DNA of 64,000 nucleotides. Source: Voacanga thouarsii (lineage: Eukaryota > Streptophyta > Magnoliopsida > Gentianales > Apocynaceae). Where the stretch lies: contig JANUWF010002432.1 of assembly GCA_026120185.1 (NCBI GenBank), positions 310,001 through 374,000 on the forward strand, written 5' to 3'. Positions 10,431 through 21,983 of the stretch are shown here, in pieces. Every line of letters starts with the position of its first letter. Position 1 is the stretch's first letter. Both the position numbers and the translations under genes were made by a program. Under the pieces are notes generated by a model that had not been told where the DNA came from, did not search any database, and saw nothing but the letters and a program-made list of their open reading frames with translations.

Positions 10431-10568
10431 CATTTCTTGGTCATTAAATTGTCTTTGACCATGAGATCTAGTCTTAGCATAAAGTGGTCCTACTAATTTA
10501 CTAAAATTAGGGATATATGTCCTACAATAATTTAAAAGTCCTAAAAACGATTGAAGGGATTTCAAATT
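10431..10568 (-). pseudogene. Caulimovirid-like reverse transcriptase fragment (endogenous pararetrovirus relic)
   Basis: Seen: about 45 codons on the minus strand containing LQSFLGLLNYCRTYIPNF and, further on, GPLYAKT and GQRQFN. Known: a leucine-rich QxFLGxLNY...YIP...GPLYxKT block is the RT thumb/connection region of plant caulimovirids such as petuvirus- and florendovirus-like integrants. In gypsy RTs the equivalent block reads differently (FLGL.GYYRRF type). Only this piece is left: upstream it abuts an Athila LTR near 10570-10575, and downstream the frame loses recognisable similarity. No movement-protein, coat or protease motif was found nearby. A dead remnant. A divergent gypsy RT is the alternative. 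Confidence 0.55.
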
Positions 10569-10574
10569 ATTAAA

Positions 10575-11109
10575 ATACTCCCAATCAAGTTTTAATTGAA
10601 ACATTAATCCTCAATCACTCATATGAGCAAATGCACTCATCGAAAAACATAGTATAGGGAATTAACGAGTATCGATCCTCAAGGAACAACTACTATTAGT
10701 TACTTTTTCATATATTATTTAACCAACCAATTAAAGTAATGAAAGAATAAAAATAAAAATAAAAATATATACAACTCTAGGAGAAAAGAACATGTATTTA
10801 GATAGGAATTTTTGAACACATGACAACGAATTACTCGCAATTATCTACCTTTGCATCATGAAGGAATAATATGGAATCCAATTCTTTCCCAAGTCAAGGA
10901 TTCACTATCTTTTTAGCCAATTTAATAGATTTCCCAATCTCACGAAATAGTTAAAAATATGCATGAAACTCATTCCTCAATAATATCCCTATACTCTAGG
11001 CAACATAAAACATTAAATTAGCCAATGACCCAATACTTTAGCCGAAATAAACTAACCTTTGATTACTTAAGTTCTTTTACACTTAACTTTTTTCCTAAGT
11101 TTGTTAAGG

Positions 11110-11156
<47 letters not shown>

Positions 11157-11171
11157 CAATTAATTGAAACT

Positions 11172-11208
<37 letters not shown>

Positions 11209-12021
11209 CAATTAATTGAAACTAACTCCTAACCTCTTTCCCAAGTTAATTAGAAGAAAGATCCAATTGCATCAATTCCTCAATGAATACAAGTAATCAA
11301 ATAACAAGAACAATAATCAATTGATCAAAGAACTAAAATAATTCAACATTATAAGTCCAAAAATAATATCTAATTACAATAAACACATTGATCTCGTTAT
11401 TGTACAAGAAAAAGAAAACAAAGCTTTAAGAAAAAACTTATAGACAAGCCCCCTTCTTCCTCCATTAAAAACTCTCTTGAAAAAAATACTCATATTCTTA
11501 TGAATTCCTTCTTGAAAAATAATTTTTTGATTTTTATCCCTAGAATCTCCGCTTTCTTTCTTGTATTTTACTCGTATTTATAGCTCCTTATTTTGGCAAA
11601 ATAATTCATTAAAGTTTTGGGCCATGTACTAGTCAATTACCAAAAGACTTCTTGAGAAACTTCCAATTCTGCTCAAATTCGGACTTCAAACCGCCTTGAA
11701 ACCCAAACTAGGCCAGCATCGGGTCGGACTCTTTGGGTTGACACCAGGTTAGCTCTGGATTCCCTTGGTTTACTATGTTTTCCCCCTTATTTTTCCAGAA
11801 CTGAGCCAGGGCCAATTCAAGTACTTGAGCAAGCATCGGTTCTAGGCTAGAATTTGTACAATTAAGCTCTGAATTCTTCAATTTCTATATAAAACCACAG
11901 AAAAAATTTTCTATAGGCAAAATATCAAATTGTAAGTGAATTAACTAGCAATTGCATAAAAAATATCACAAAATTACCTCAAGTAGCTAGGAAAATATAG
12001 GTATATTTAGGCCTTCTCACA
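10575..12021 (-). repeat. 3' LTR of Athila element A
   Basis: Seen: this resembles the LTRs of elements B and E (shared GTATCGATC, AATTACCAAA-type blocks and AACTAACCTTTGA). In element sense it begins TGTGAGAAGGCC at 12021. The far end is cut near 10575 beside the caulimovirid-like scrap, losing roughly the last 50 bases. It contains a long AT microsatellite at 11113-11206. LTR length is about 1.45 kb, as in B and E. Confidence 0.82.
11113..11220. repeat. AT microsatellite with duplicated flank
   Basis: Seen: two AT runs (about 42 and 31 bases), each followed by the same phrase AATCAATTAATTGAAACTAA. This is an imperfect two-copy repeat of about 60 bases inside the LTR of element A. The other Athila LTRs here lack a comparable run, so it expanded locally. 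Confidence 0.85.
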
Positions 12022-13338
12022 TTTTTCACACTTACACCTTTATTTGTCCTCAAGCAAACACTCAAGATAGGTCAAAATAGAACAAATACTTAGCAACTTT
12101 TTCACAAAACATTTACCAATTTCATCAATCAAAGCATAGCTAGCATAGCAAAACATTATCACCCCTTTCACTAAGAAAAACATTACATCACTTATTCAAC
12201 TCAATCAATCCCTAAGAGCAACTTAATTGTTAAATAAGATATTCATAAAACCCTTGAAGTAAATTTACACAAGCCTATAATCATAAAACACAATCCACTC
12301 CTCCAAGTCAAGAATGAAGTAAACATGACTCATATAAATTAATATAACTATGGCTAAAACAAGTTCCGGTTGGTTCTAAACTACTACAGGCCAAATAGCA
12401 AACTAGGGACATTCACACCAAATTGGGAATCATAGTCTCACGTGAGCTGATTTCTTTTCATTCATTGTATTGGCTCCCTTCTAAAAGGAAATTGAGAAAA
12501 AATGTTCAACAAAGACATTTTCTTTTAGCAAAAAAAAAAAAAAAAAAATCAACATTCACTCATTATTTTTCGCCAAAGGACATGCGCTTCATATTCCCAA
12601 ACCTTTTTTTTTATCCTCACTTGTTTTTCCAGAATGGGTACATATATCCCTTCTAACTCTCTTCTTGTTTTTTCATTCTCATTCACCTCTCACCCTATTT
12701 ACTTAAATTCAAAATAAGGACTAGTTTAAAAACTACTATTAAAATAAGTATTAGCCATGCATCTCAACTTATATTTATCATACCAACCATATCAGAACCT
12801 CAAGAATAAAGCTTCAAATATCTCCTAAATATAAACAAGAGTAACTTTAATTCTCAATTTTTAAACCTATCTGAATCTAATACAAGAGTTAAACTAAAAT
12901 TTAATTCAATCAAATAAGGAATATAATGTATCTCAAAGCAAAGCAGTCATAATAGTTTCACTATAGCAACACCTTTAACCAAAATTTCAATAAGCAATTT
13001 TTTTTTTAAAAAAATGAAGAAATAACCCCATAAATGCCAAAAATTTAGAAAAATATCTAACTCCTAATTCCTCCCCCACACTTAAACAGCACATTGTCCT
13101 CAATGGCTCTAAAATATAATAACAAAGCTTAGCAAAAGGACGAAAACATAAAAAGTGAAAGAATAATAAAAAGGAATACTTTCCATAGACATGATTATGC
13201 ACTAAAGAGGTCGATTCCATCACAAGAGCATTGTTCCTGGACAATAGTAGGTCACCAAAAAATAGGCAAAAGAAACAAAACATAGCATAAAACTAGAAAA
13301 GAAAAAGGAAAATAAAAGACATAAAAAATAATGAAAAT
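12022..13338 (-). other. 3' untranslated region and polypurine tract of element A
   Basis: Seen: just inside the LTR is a purine-rich element-sense stretch (AAGTGTGAAAAA, from 12022). Further in, at about 13060-13110, is the element-sense phrase GAGGACAATGT...TTTAAGTGTGGGGGAGG, typical of the end of Athila coding regions. The intervening DNA is AT-rich and non-coding, with A/T homopolymer runs near 12530-12550 and 13000. A 98-codon frame at 12987-13283 shows no recognisable domain. Confidence 0.65.
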
Positions 13339-14228
13339 CTAAGAATAGAAGAAAGAGAAATTATGGATCACAAAGTGTAATATTAGAGGGCTCCAAATTG
13401 CTATTCTCTCCTCAAAGTAATTCTTAACTTTACTACCATTCACCTTGAACAGTTCCTTTTCCGAATGAGAAACCTCAATAACACCAAATGGACTTACCCT
13501 ATTCATCACATATAGTCCCAACCACCTTGATTTAATCTTACTCAGGAAATATCGTAGTCGAGAATTAAACAATAACACCTTATCACCTTCTTTGAACTAT
13601 TGGGTTGGGCGAATGTGCTTATTATGCCATCTTTTCACCTTATCTTTGTAAAACTTGCAATTTTCATAGGCATCATTACGCTATTCTTCTAGCTCATTCA
13701 ATTGAAGCAATCACCTTTGTCCTGTAAGCTTAGAATCAAAATTAACAAATTTAATATCCCAATAAGCCCTATGTTCTATCTCCACAGGCAAATAACAAGA
13801 CTTACCATAAAAAAATCTATAAAAAGTTGTGCCTATGGGATTTTTATAGGTTGTCCTATAAGCCCAAAGGGTATCATCCAATTTCAAGCTCCAATCTTTT
13901 CTAGTATGAGTGACTATGTTTTACAAGATTCGTTTGAGTTCACTATTAACAACCTCAACTTGGCCAATGTTTGGGGGTTATAAAGGGTAGCAAACTTATA
14001 AAGAACACCTATATTTTTGAGAACCTTTCTCCAATTGCTGATTATAAAAGTAAGTCCCCTTATCACTAATGAGTACTCTACGTACACCAAATTGGATGAA
14101 AAGCTTTTTAAGAAATCCACAACCCGTACATTATTAGTTGGCAAGGCATGTGCCTTCACCCACTTAGACACATAATAAACTGCAAATAAGATGTATTTAT
14201 TCCCTAAGAAAATAGGGAAAAGACACAT
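13339..14228 (-). pseudogene. Element A integrase (core and C-terminal part)
   Basis: Seen: 13914-14228 reads VYYVSKWVKAHALPTNN and YNPQTLAKLRL, matching the gypsy integrase core around the second and third catalytic regions. The second catalytic Asp region is decayed. 13339-13578 reads LLFNSRLRYFLSKIKSRWLG...FKVNGSKVKNYFEE, the conserved C-terminal DNA-binding part. Frameshifts or stops lie between them (13579-13913). Known: integrase joins the cDNA ends to host DNA. Inactive by these breaks. Confidence 0.85.
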
Positions 14229-14474
14229 GAAATCTATTTTCCAACAATCAAATACTTCACAAGCTTAAAAGATTTGTAATGGCATCTCCCTAGATTTATG
14301 TATATTTTAGAGAGGAATTTCTTCCTTTATTGTGATGTGAAATCCTTGGGAATAATTCCTGCAACCAAGTAATTAACAAAATCTACAAATCAAGAAGTTT
14401 AAAGATTTTTTACCGTTAATAAGCATGAGTTGGTCATCTAGGAAGGTGTCATTAATCTCTTCTTCTTTTAATAG

Positions 14475-15622
14475 CTATAGATCAGGATTCTTCAATATAG
14501 ACAAATGATCTACAACCAAGTTTTCAACTCCCTTCTTATCCCAAATCTCCAAATCAAATTCCTGTAATATTAAACCCCATCTAATTAACCTTAGTTTGGA
14601 ATCATACTTAGTTAGAACGTACTTAAGTGTGGAATGGTCAGTGTACATAATGACTTTGGATAAAATAAGATAAGAATAAAATTTATAAAAATCAAATAAT
14701 ATTGCAAGCAATTGTTTTTTTTTTTTTTTTGTTATACTGTAATTCTCTTATGTCACCGTAAGAGTCTTGCTTGCACAGTAGATTGGCTAAAAATGCTTAC
14801 TCTTCCTTTGTCCAAGCACTACTCCTAATGCATAATAACTTGCATCATATATTAGTTCAAATGGAAGAGACTAATCCAGTGCAATCAAAATAGAAGAATT
14901 TATCAATTTCTCTTCGAGCACATTAATAGTATTGAGATATTTTTCATCAAAATTGAAAATAGCATCTTTTTCAAGCAAAAAAGTTAGAGGTTTAGAAATT
15001 TTTTAAAAATCCAAGACGAACATCCTATAAAAACAAGCATGCTAAGAAAGCTCCGGATAGCTTTTACTAAGGTAAGAGGAGAGAGTTTTCAATTGCTTCA
15101 ATTTTTCCTTTATTAACCTCAATACCTTTCCTTGAAATCTTATGTCCTAGCACAATGCCTTCTTAGACCATAAAATGACATTTTTCTCAATTGAAAATAA
15201 GGTTGGTATCCTCACATCTTTGTAGCAGAAACACCAAAAATAGAAAAGTCATCCATAAAAACTTCCATAATATCCCTCACAACTCCCTTAAATATAGCCA
15301 TCATGCATTTTTAGAAAATTCCCGAACCATTACAGAGAATAAAAGGCATGTGATGATATGCCAAAAGTACCAAAAGGGCATACAAAAGTTCTTTTCTCTT
15401 GATTCTCTGGTGCTATAAGAATTTGGAAGTAACAGGAAAAATTGTCTAAGAAGCAATAAAACTCATGCCTGGCTAGTCTTTCCAACATTTGGTCAATAAG
15501 AGGGAGTGGGAAATGGTACTTCCTAGTTACTTCATTTAACTTCTTATGATCAATACATACCCTCCAATCGGTTACCAATCTCATCGGGATCAACTCATTT
15601 TTATCATTAGGGGCTACCATCA
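14475..15622 (-). pseudogene. Element A reverse transcriptase (C-terminal two-thirds) and RNase H
   Basis: Seen: 15330-15622 reads DWRVCIDHKKLNEVTRKYHF and CFLDNFSCYFQI (first catalytic Asp present). Minus-strand frames around 15190-15290 read EVFMDDFSIFG, the FMDD catalytic motif of Athila RTs. 14475-14711 reads [20 protein letters not shown] and [11 protein letters not shown]...VDHLS, the RNase H end. Several frameshifts and stops occur between 14712 and 15330. The N-terminal start of RT is on the far side of the nested block (36122 onward). Known: the enzyme copies element RNA to DNA. Inactive here. Confidence 0.88.
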
Positions 15623-16254
15623 TGCTGGAATAGAAAAAACAGAGAAGCATGCAAACGGGTGAACAAAAATGGACAGGAAAAAAACATAACAGCAGCATAA
15701 CAGTAGCATAAATGGATTAAAACCATACCTCTATGTGCCTTAAACCTTGAAGACTGAAGGAGAATGGATGGATCACAAGAACAACTTCCTGTTCTTCGTT
15801 TGTTGAAGCTTCCTATGCAAAAATGTCTTTCTCTCTCTCTCTCGTGCTGTCTCTTATGACTTTATCTCTTCACTAGCTTTTGGTTTTTTGTTAACATAAG
15901 AAGCTATTAAAAAGCCAACCGAGATGTAGACAGAGGGTGTAGCTTTCTTCTCAACCAATTTTCTATGCTCACCAATGATAGATTAAGCTGTGGCATATTT
16001 TGAGAACTAAAGAGCCAAGCATTGCACCAGAGGAGAAGTAGGAGAGCCTGACATTTTTGCACAAAAAGCTTCGACAAACGAAGAACAAGAAGTTGTTCTT
16101 GTGATCCCATCCATTCTCCTTCAGTCTTCAAGGTTTAAGGCACATGGAGGTATGGTTTTAATCCCTCCATGCTGCTGTTATACTTTGTTATATTTTTTTC
16201 CTGTCCATTTTTGTTCACCCGTTTGCATGCTCCTCTGTTTTTTCCATTCCCACA
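15623..16254. repeat. Inverted pair of copia LTR ends (arms about 190 bp)
   Basis: Seen: 15623-15815 (minus orientation) is the reverse complement, with mismatches, of about 16060-16254 (plus orientation). The plus copy runs on from about 15816, and its sequence also matches, inverted, the LTR at 32487-34481. The plus copy ends CATTCCCACA directly before a primer-binding site, so it is the 3' end of the 5' LTR of element G. The minus copy begins exactly at the RT junction of A. Confidence 0.8.
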
Positions 16255-18031
16255 AGTGGTATCAGAGACATGTATTTGATTGGCTTAGGGAGCATGTTAG
16301 TTAATAAAAATGGAGAATATCATTGTTTGGTGCTTAAATCTGTGATCCTTCGCTGTTTTGGGATGGGACAGGCATGAATGTAAGCTTCACAATGGAAGCA
16401 TAGGTTCGCCGTAATTTTTTGGCTTTGAGAATTTGATCGTGTAAACCCAATTTGAAAGGGTATAGGCGGTTTTAGTTTTGGTTTGGATGAGTTTTTGTAA
16501 TGAAAAATGTCCAAAAAAGCTACTGGAAGAGAAACCGTGAAAAAAAACGTAGACAGAATGCAGAAAAACATCACGGAGAAGAAGATTACTATTCCTAAGC
16601 CGCCGCCTAAGCCGAGCAGAGCCGAAGCCGAGCCGCCGCCTTCTGCTATGTCTAGAGCCGTCCACTGTGCATCTTGGAGCCGAGCTGTTTTCGAGTTGTA
16701 ATTGAAAATTTGCAATTGCTCGCGGGTCGAACGATAGGCAAACGGGTCAGCGGGCGCACTCGCGGGTGGGAGATGGAGCGGGTCGCGCATGGGTCGGGGC
16801 AACGTCGTGGGTCGCAGCTGCTACCGATCTGGTGTGGCCGGTGCACCGGATCGCAGTGGATTGTAGAGCTAGATAGGCGCGGATTCGGTGCATCGGGTGT
16901 ACATAGACCGCCAGTTATAATTTTGCATTTTTTTTATTTTGGGTCCCATACCAGGTGAAGTTAATATTTTTCAATAGTTTATATTCTTAGAATATATTTG
17001 CATGAAAAATATTAGTAAGGAATTTTAAGATTAAACAAGATCATTAATAAATTAATTAATGTGTTTAATTCTATTATTTGGGCACTTAGGTTTAAAAAAT
17101 AGAAAAGCATGAAAACGTTTACTGTTTTCTGGCATGCTATTTTTTTGTGTACCTGTGTGCGCATTTTCTCAAAGACCAAAGCCTATGGGAATATTCTTTT
17201 TTGCAAGGAAAACATTTTTCTTTAAAAATTAAATAGTTATTTTAACTTGAACAAAAATTAATCCTTTGATATTTTCTCAAAGGATTTAATCCCTGACGTA
17301 GAAAATATATTGGATTTAGATATTTTTGTAAGTTAAAATAGAAAGCCATTTTATTTTATTTTGCACAAGAAAAATTATTTTGTTAAATAAAATTGAGACC
17401 ACAGTCTCGAGAAAGTTTTAATTGAGAAATTTTTGAAATCATTAAGTTTTAACTTGAATAAAATTAGTCCATGGAAAAATCTTTCAAAGGATATAATCCT
17501 TGACAAAGAGATTTTAATGGATTTAGATATTTTATTTTTAAGTTAAGGAAAAACTTAATGGAAATTTCAAAATAATATTTTTCAGAAAAATTTTATTTTA
17601 AAAGACTAAGTGGGAGAGGGGTTCCAACAGCCCCACGGCTTCCATCACGATCCTCATTAGAGATCGTGGGTCTCCTCGCATCACCCTAGGAGTGAACTCG
17701 TATAGGATGGGGATACCACAAGGATCTAGATCTAATAGGATAATGTAATTAATAACCTGGGACATGTACTATAATCGACCAGCCCACGTTGGAGGTTATA
17801 GTGCAAGGAATGTCCATAGAAAATGAGAGGAAACGGTCATCCCCTCGATGGAGTTATCCTCTGGATCATTACCTAGAAGGGCAATTAATTTATAGTGGAT
17901 AATACACTTTGCTTAGGGAACTGTTAATCTTCCTAAGAAGCTATGTCAATTTTTTTAAGAGCCAAATTAATTTCAGTGCACACATTTATTTTCACAAACA
18001 AAATCCTTTATTTTATTTTTGATTTTTCAGA
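16255..18031 (+). other. Element G leader (PBS to gag), copy 1
   Basis: Seen: a primer-binding site TGGTATCAGAG starts at 16257, two bases after the LTR. About 1.8 kb of leader follows: a GC-rich island (16590-16910, rich in CCG, GGGTCG and GTGCACCGG) in AT-rich surroundings, then a stretch with the phrase AAGTGGGAGAGGGGTTCCAA at about 17609 that is conserved in copy 2 and in element D. A 64-codon frame at 16507-16701 is not preserved in copy 2, so I do not call it a gene. Confidence 0.75.
17646..17668 (+). promoter_or_regulatory. Short perfect hairpin in copia leader
   Basis: Seen: CACGATC and GATCGTG pair perfectly around a 9-base loop. The same hairpin is unchanged at 21331-21353 in the second leader copy although neighbouring bases differ. 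It lies about 370 bases before the gag start. A structured RNA signal (packaging, dimer or translation) is possible, but no function is shown. Confidence 0.4.
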
Positions 18032-19711
18032 AATGGTGGGAGGTTTTTTTATCCTTTGGCCGTTATTCTCCGAGAGATAAGTTAACGGGACCAACCTACA
18101 TGGACTGGAAGCTAGACATAATACTCACAACTGAGGAGTATAAGTATGACCTTTTTGAGACTTGCCCTATGATCAAGGAAGGTTCCACCTCCGAAGAGCA
18201 AGAGGCTGAGAAGGCATAGAAGAAGGCTAATGAAATAGCACGTTGCTATATGCTAGCCTCCATGTCTAATGTGCTCCAATCTAAATACGAGTACATGGCT
18301 TCTGCATATGACATCAGTCATTCATTGACCACTATGTTTGCGGATAAGAGCCGGCCCGCAAGACAGGAGGCTCTTCGAACTATAATAAACACTAAGATGG
18401 CTGAGGGAGCATCAATGAAAGAGCATATGCTTAAGATGATTGTTGTTTTCGTGGAGGCAGAAATCTTAGGAGCTATCATTGACCCCGAGAGCCAAGTGGA
18501 CAAGGTTCTTGAATCTCTATCGGGTTCCTTTACTCAGTTCAAATTAAATTATAATATGAACAAGTTAAACATAAGTTTGACTGAGTTAATGAAGGAATTT
18601 CATATGGCAGAGGAGGTCAAAAAGCCACAATCAAAGGCCATGATTGCTAAGGCTCCTTCCTCAAGAACTGGGTCCAAGTCCAGAGAGTTCAAAAGGAGAA
18701 AGGGAAATGCAGCAGCCCAGCCCATGACCCAGTCTAAAGAAAAACCAAAGGGTAAGTGCATCAAATGTAGGAAGAAGGGACATTGGAAAAAGGAGTGTCC
18801 AGATCTTCAAGCTAAGAAAAATCTCATAGGTAATGTTTTCTATCTAGAGTCTATATCAATAGTTGGATCAACTTCCACTTGAATTATTGATTCAGGAGCC
18901 ACTGATCATATCTATAACTCCTTGTAGGGGTTTAGAAAGATAAGAAGACTCAAGAAGGGCGAACATGTATTACGTGTAGGAAATGGAGCACAAGTCTGGG
19001 CCCTTGCAGTAGGAGAGCTGGATCTTGTTTTTAATTGTAATAAAAAAGTGGTTTTAATAGATATTTTATATGTACCTGGTTCTCGTCAGAATTTGATTTC
19101 AGTTGCAAAACTAATAAATCAAGGATATTTTGTATCTTTCTATTCTGGTATTTCTATTAGTAGAGATAGAGAAATTTTATACACTAAGCACATGTATGGA
19201 AATTTATTCTATTTAAACCCTATTAACAATCAATCAAATAATGCTCAATCTGAACCTTTAACTAAGAAGAGAAAGACCAATATCAATGACTCATATATTT
19301 GGCATCTAAGGTTGGGTCATATCAACTCAGTCAGGATTCAGAAGCTAATCTATGATGGACCTTTAGGCTCATTGAAATTGGAACATTGGCCTCAGTGTGA
19401 ATCCTGGCTGATGGAAAAGATGGACAAAAGGTCTTTTATCCCAAAGGCGGATAGGGCCAAGGAAGTATTGAGTCTTATTCACACTGATGTGTGTGGTCCC
19501 TTGTCTACACTAGCTAGAGGAGGTTTTGAATACTTCATCACCTTCACAGATGATTGTACAAGGTTTGGTTATATTTACCTAATGAGGCGCAAGTCTAACT
19601 CTTTTGATAAGTTCAAGGAGTTTAATGCTGAAATGGAGCATCAGACAGGTAAATTAATCAAGACCTTACGATCGAATCATGATGGAGAGTACCTCCTAGG
19701 TGAATATGCTC
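18032..19711 (+). pseudogene. Element G gag-protease-integrase (copia), broken
   Basis: Seen: an ATG at 18032 begins gag, with a frameshift within about 50 bases and a TAG near 18217-18219. From 18250 a long frame reads copia gag (ADKSRPARQEALRTIINTKM), the zinc knuckle CIKCRKKGHWKKEC (about 18757-18798), the protease motif IIDSGATDH after a TGA at about 18880, the pre-integrase WHLRLGHIN and the integrase start HTDVCGPLS (first catalytic Asp present). The second integrase Asp motif, normally SDRGGEYL-like, reads SNHDGEYLL, losing the Asp. At about 19702-19712 the integrase frame runs into gag sequence again, so integrase is truncated and RT and RNase H are absent. Known: Ty1/copia gene order is gag-protease-integrase-RT-RNase H. 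Confidence 0.85.
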
Positions 19712-20037
19712 AAGGTGATTACTGCTTTCGAGGAGGCAGAAATCTTAGGAGCTATCATTGACCTCGAGAGCCAAGTGGACATGGTTCTCGAATCTCTACC
19801 AGGTTCCTTTACTCAATTCAAATTAAATTACAATATGAATAAGTTAAACATAAGTTTGACTAAGTTGATGAAGGAACTCTAGTTGGCAAAGAAGGTCATG
19901 AAGCCACAATTGAAGGCCATGATTGCTAAGGCTTCTTCCTCAAGAACTGGGTCCAAGCCCAGAAAGTTCAAAAGAAAGAAGGGAAATGCAGCAGCCTAGC
20001 TCAAGACCCAGCCCAAAGACAAACTAAAGGGCAAGTG
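19712..20037 (+). pseudogene. gag: Element G second gag fragment (internal part only)
   Basis: Seen: this repeats gag codons equivalent to 18432-18760 (EEAEILGAIIDLESQVDMVL, then the lysine-rich linker) with a stop at about 19880 and others. It stops just before the zinc knuckle, where AAGTG of gag coincides with AAGTGG of the primer-binding-site region and sequence switches to the leader. Both ends lie at short shared sequences, as expected from template switching or microhomology joining. Confidence 0.82.
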
Positions 20038-21720
20038 GTATCAGAGCATGTGATTTGATTGGCTTAAGGAGCATGTTAGTTAATAAAAATGGAGAAGATC
20101 ATTGTTTGGTACTTAAACCTGTGATCTTTCACTGTTTTGGTATAGGATAGGCATGAATGTAAGCTTCACAGTGGAAGCATAGGTTAACTGTAATTTTTTG
20201 GCTTTGAGATTTTGATTGTGTAAACCTAATTTAGATGGGTATAGGTAGTTGTGGTTTTTTTTGGATGAGTTTTTGTAATAAAAAAATGTCCAAAGAAGCC
20301 ACTGGAAAAGGAACCGTGGAAAAATCGCAGACAGAATGCAGAAAAACATCGTGGAGAAGATGAAGTACTATTCCTAAGCCGCCGAGCCGCGAAGCCGAGC
20401 CGCTGCCTTTCTATGTTTGGAGCCGTCTGTTGTGAAGGACTGAAGCCCAGCCGATTTGGAGCCAATTGCAATTAGCAGCCGCGTACCCGCGCAGATAAAC
20501 GGATAAACACGTGGGTCATCAGCAGAGAGGAGTTAGAGCGGGTCGCAAGTTGCGGGCAGGCTCCATGGGTCGCGGCAGTGCGCGATTTGGTGCGGCTAGT
20601 GACCGGGGGGTGCGGTGGACCGCAGAACAAAATGCACCGATCCAGTGTGGCGAGTGTACGTGGACCACCAGTTAATTTTTGCAATTTTTTTTCTTTTCCG
20701 TTTTGGGTCCCATACCAGGCGAAGTTAATAATTTTGGAATAGTTTATATTCTTGGAATATATTTGCATGAAAAATATTAGTAAGGGATTTTAGAATTAAA
20801 CAAGATCATTAATTATAATTAATTAATGTGTCTAATTCTATTATTTGGGCACTTTGGTTTAAAAAAATAAAAAAGTATCTATGTGCGCGTTTTCTCAAAG
20901 ACCAAAGTCTTTGGGAATATTTATACAAGGAAAATATTTTTCTTTAAAAAATTAAATGGTTATTTTAACTTGAACAAAAATTAATCCTTTGATATTGGAT
21001 TTAGATATTTTTGTAAGTTAAAATAGAAAGCCATTTTATTTTATTTTGCACAAGAAAAATTGTTTTATTAAATAAACTTGAGACCAAAGTCTCTAGAAAG
21101 TTTTAATTGGAAAATTTTTGAAATCATTAAGTTTTAACTTAAATAAAATTAGTCCATGGAAAAATCTTTCAAAGGATATAATCCTTGACATAGAGATTTT
21201 AATGGATTTAGATATTTTATTTTTAAGTTAAGGAAAAACTTAATGAAAATTTCAAAAGGATATTTTTCAGACAAACTTTATTTTAAAAGACTAAGTGAGA
21301 GAGGGGTTCCAACAGCCCCACGGCTTCCATCACGATCCTCATTAGAGATCGTGGGTCTCCTCGCATCACCCTGGGAGTGAACCCATATAGGATGGGGATA
21401 CCACAAGCATCTAGATCTAATAGAAGGATGTAATTAATAACCCGAGACACGTACTATAAACGGCCAGCCCACGTTGGAGGCTATAGTATGAGGAATGTCC
21501 ATAGGAAATGAGAGGAAACAGCCATCCCCTCGATAGAGTTATCCTTTGGATCATTACCTAGAAGGAAAATTAATTTGTAGTAGTTAATACACTTAGCTTA
21601 CGGAATTGTTAATCTTCCTAAAAAGCTGTGTCAGTTTTCCTAATAGCCAAATTAATTTCAATGCATAAATTTATTTTCACAAACCAAATCCTTTCTTTTA
21701 TTTTTCAATTTTTCAAAAAT
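20038..21720 (+). other. Element G leader, copy 2
   Basis: Seen: this begins at a primer-binding site (TGGTATCAGAGCATG) with no LTR in front and runs parallel to 16257-18031, with small deletions (for example around 20870-20990). It includes the GC-rich island (20380-20680), the AAGTGAGAGAGGGGTTCC phrase and the hairpin at 21331-21353. No gene is seen. Confidence 0.8.
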
Positions 21721-21983
21721 AATGGGAGGTTCTTTTAGTCCTTTGGCCGTTATTTTTCTGAGTGAATAAGTTAACGGGACCAAACTATGTGGGCTGGAAG
21801 AGAAACCTGGACATAATACTCACAGCCGAGGAGTATAAGTATGTCCTTTACGAGACCTACCCTATGATTGGGGAAGGTTCCACCTCCGAAGAGTGAGAGG
21901 CTGAGAAGGCATGGAAGAAGGCTAATGAAATGGCACGTTGCTATATGCTAGCCCCCATGTCTAATGTGCTCTAGTCTAAATAC
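21721..21983 (+). pseudogene. gag: Element G third gag copy, N-terminal part
   Basis: Seen: an ATG at about 21721 (MGGSFSPL in frame), then a frameshift and stops, with readable gag (GWKRNLDIILTAEEYKYVL). It is interrupted at 21983 by element K and resumes at 32371, the five bases AATAC being present on both sides. The insertion therefore happened inside gag at the codons equivalent to 18285-18290 of copy 1. Confidence 0.85.

Noticed and set aside
11113..11220. CRISPR-like or satellite array
   Set aside because: Only two copies of an AT microsatellite plus flank; no spacers, and local slippage explains it.
16507..16701. Basic/proline-rich 64-codon frame in the G leader
   Set aside because: The second leader copy (near 20285) breaks this frame after about 26 codons, so it is not conserved coding sequence.
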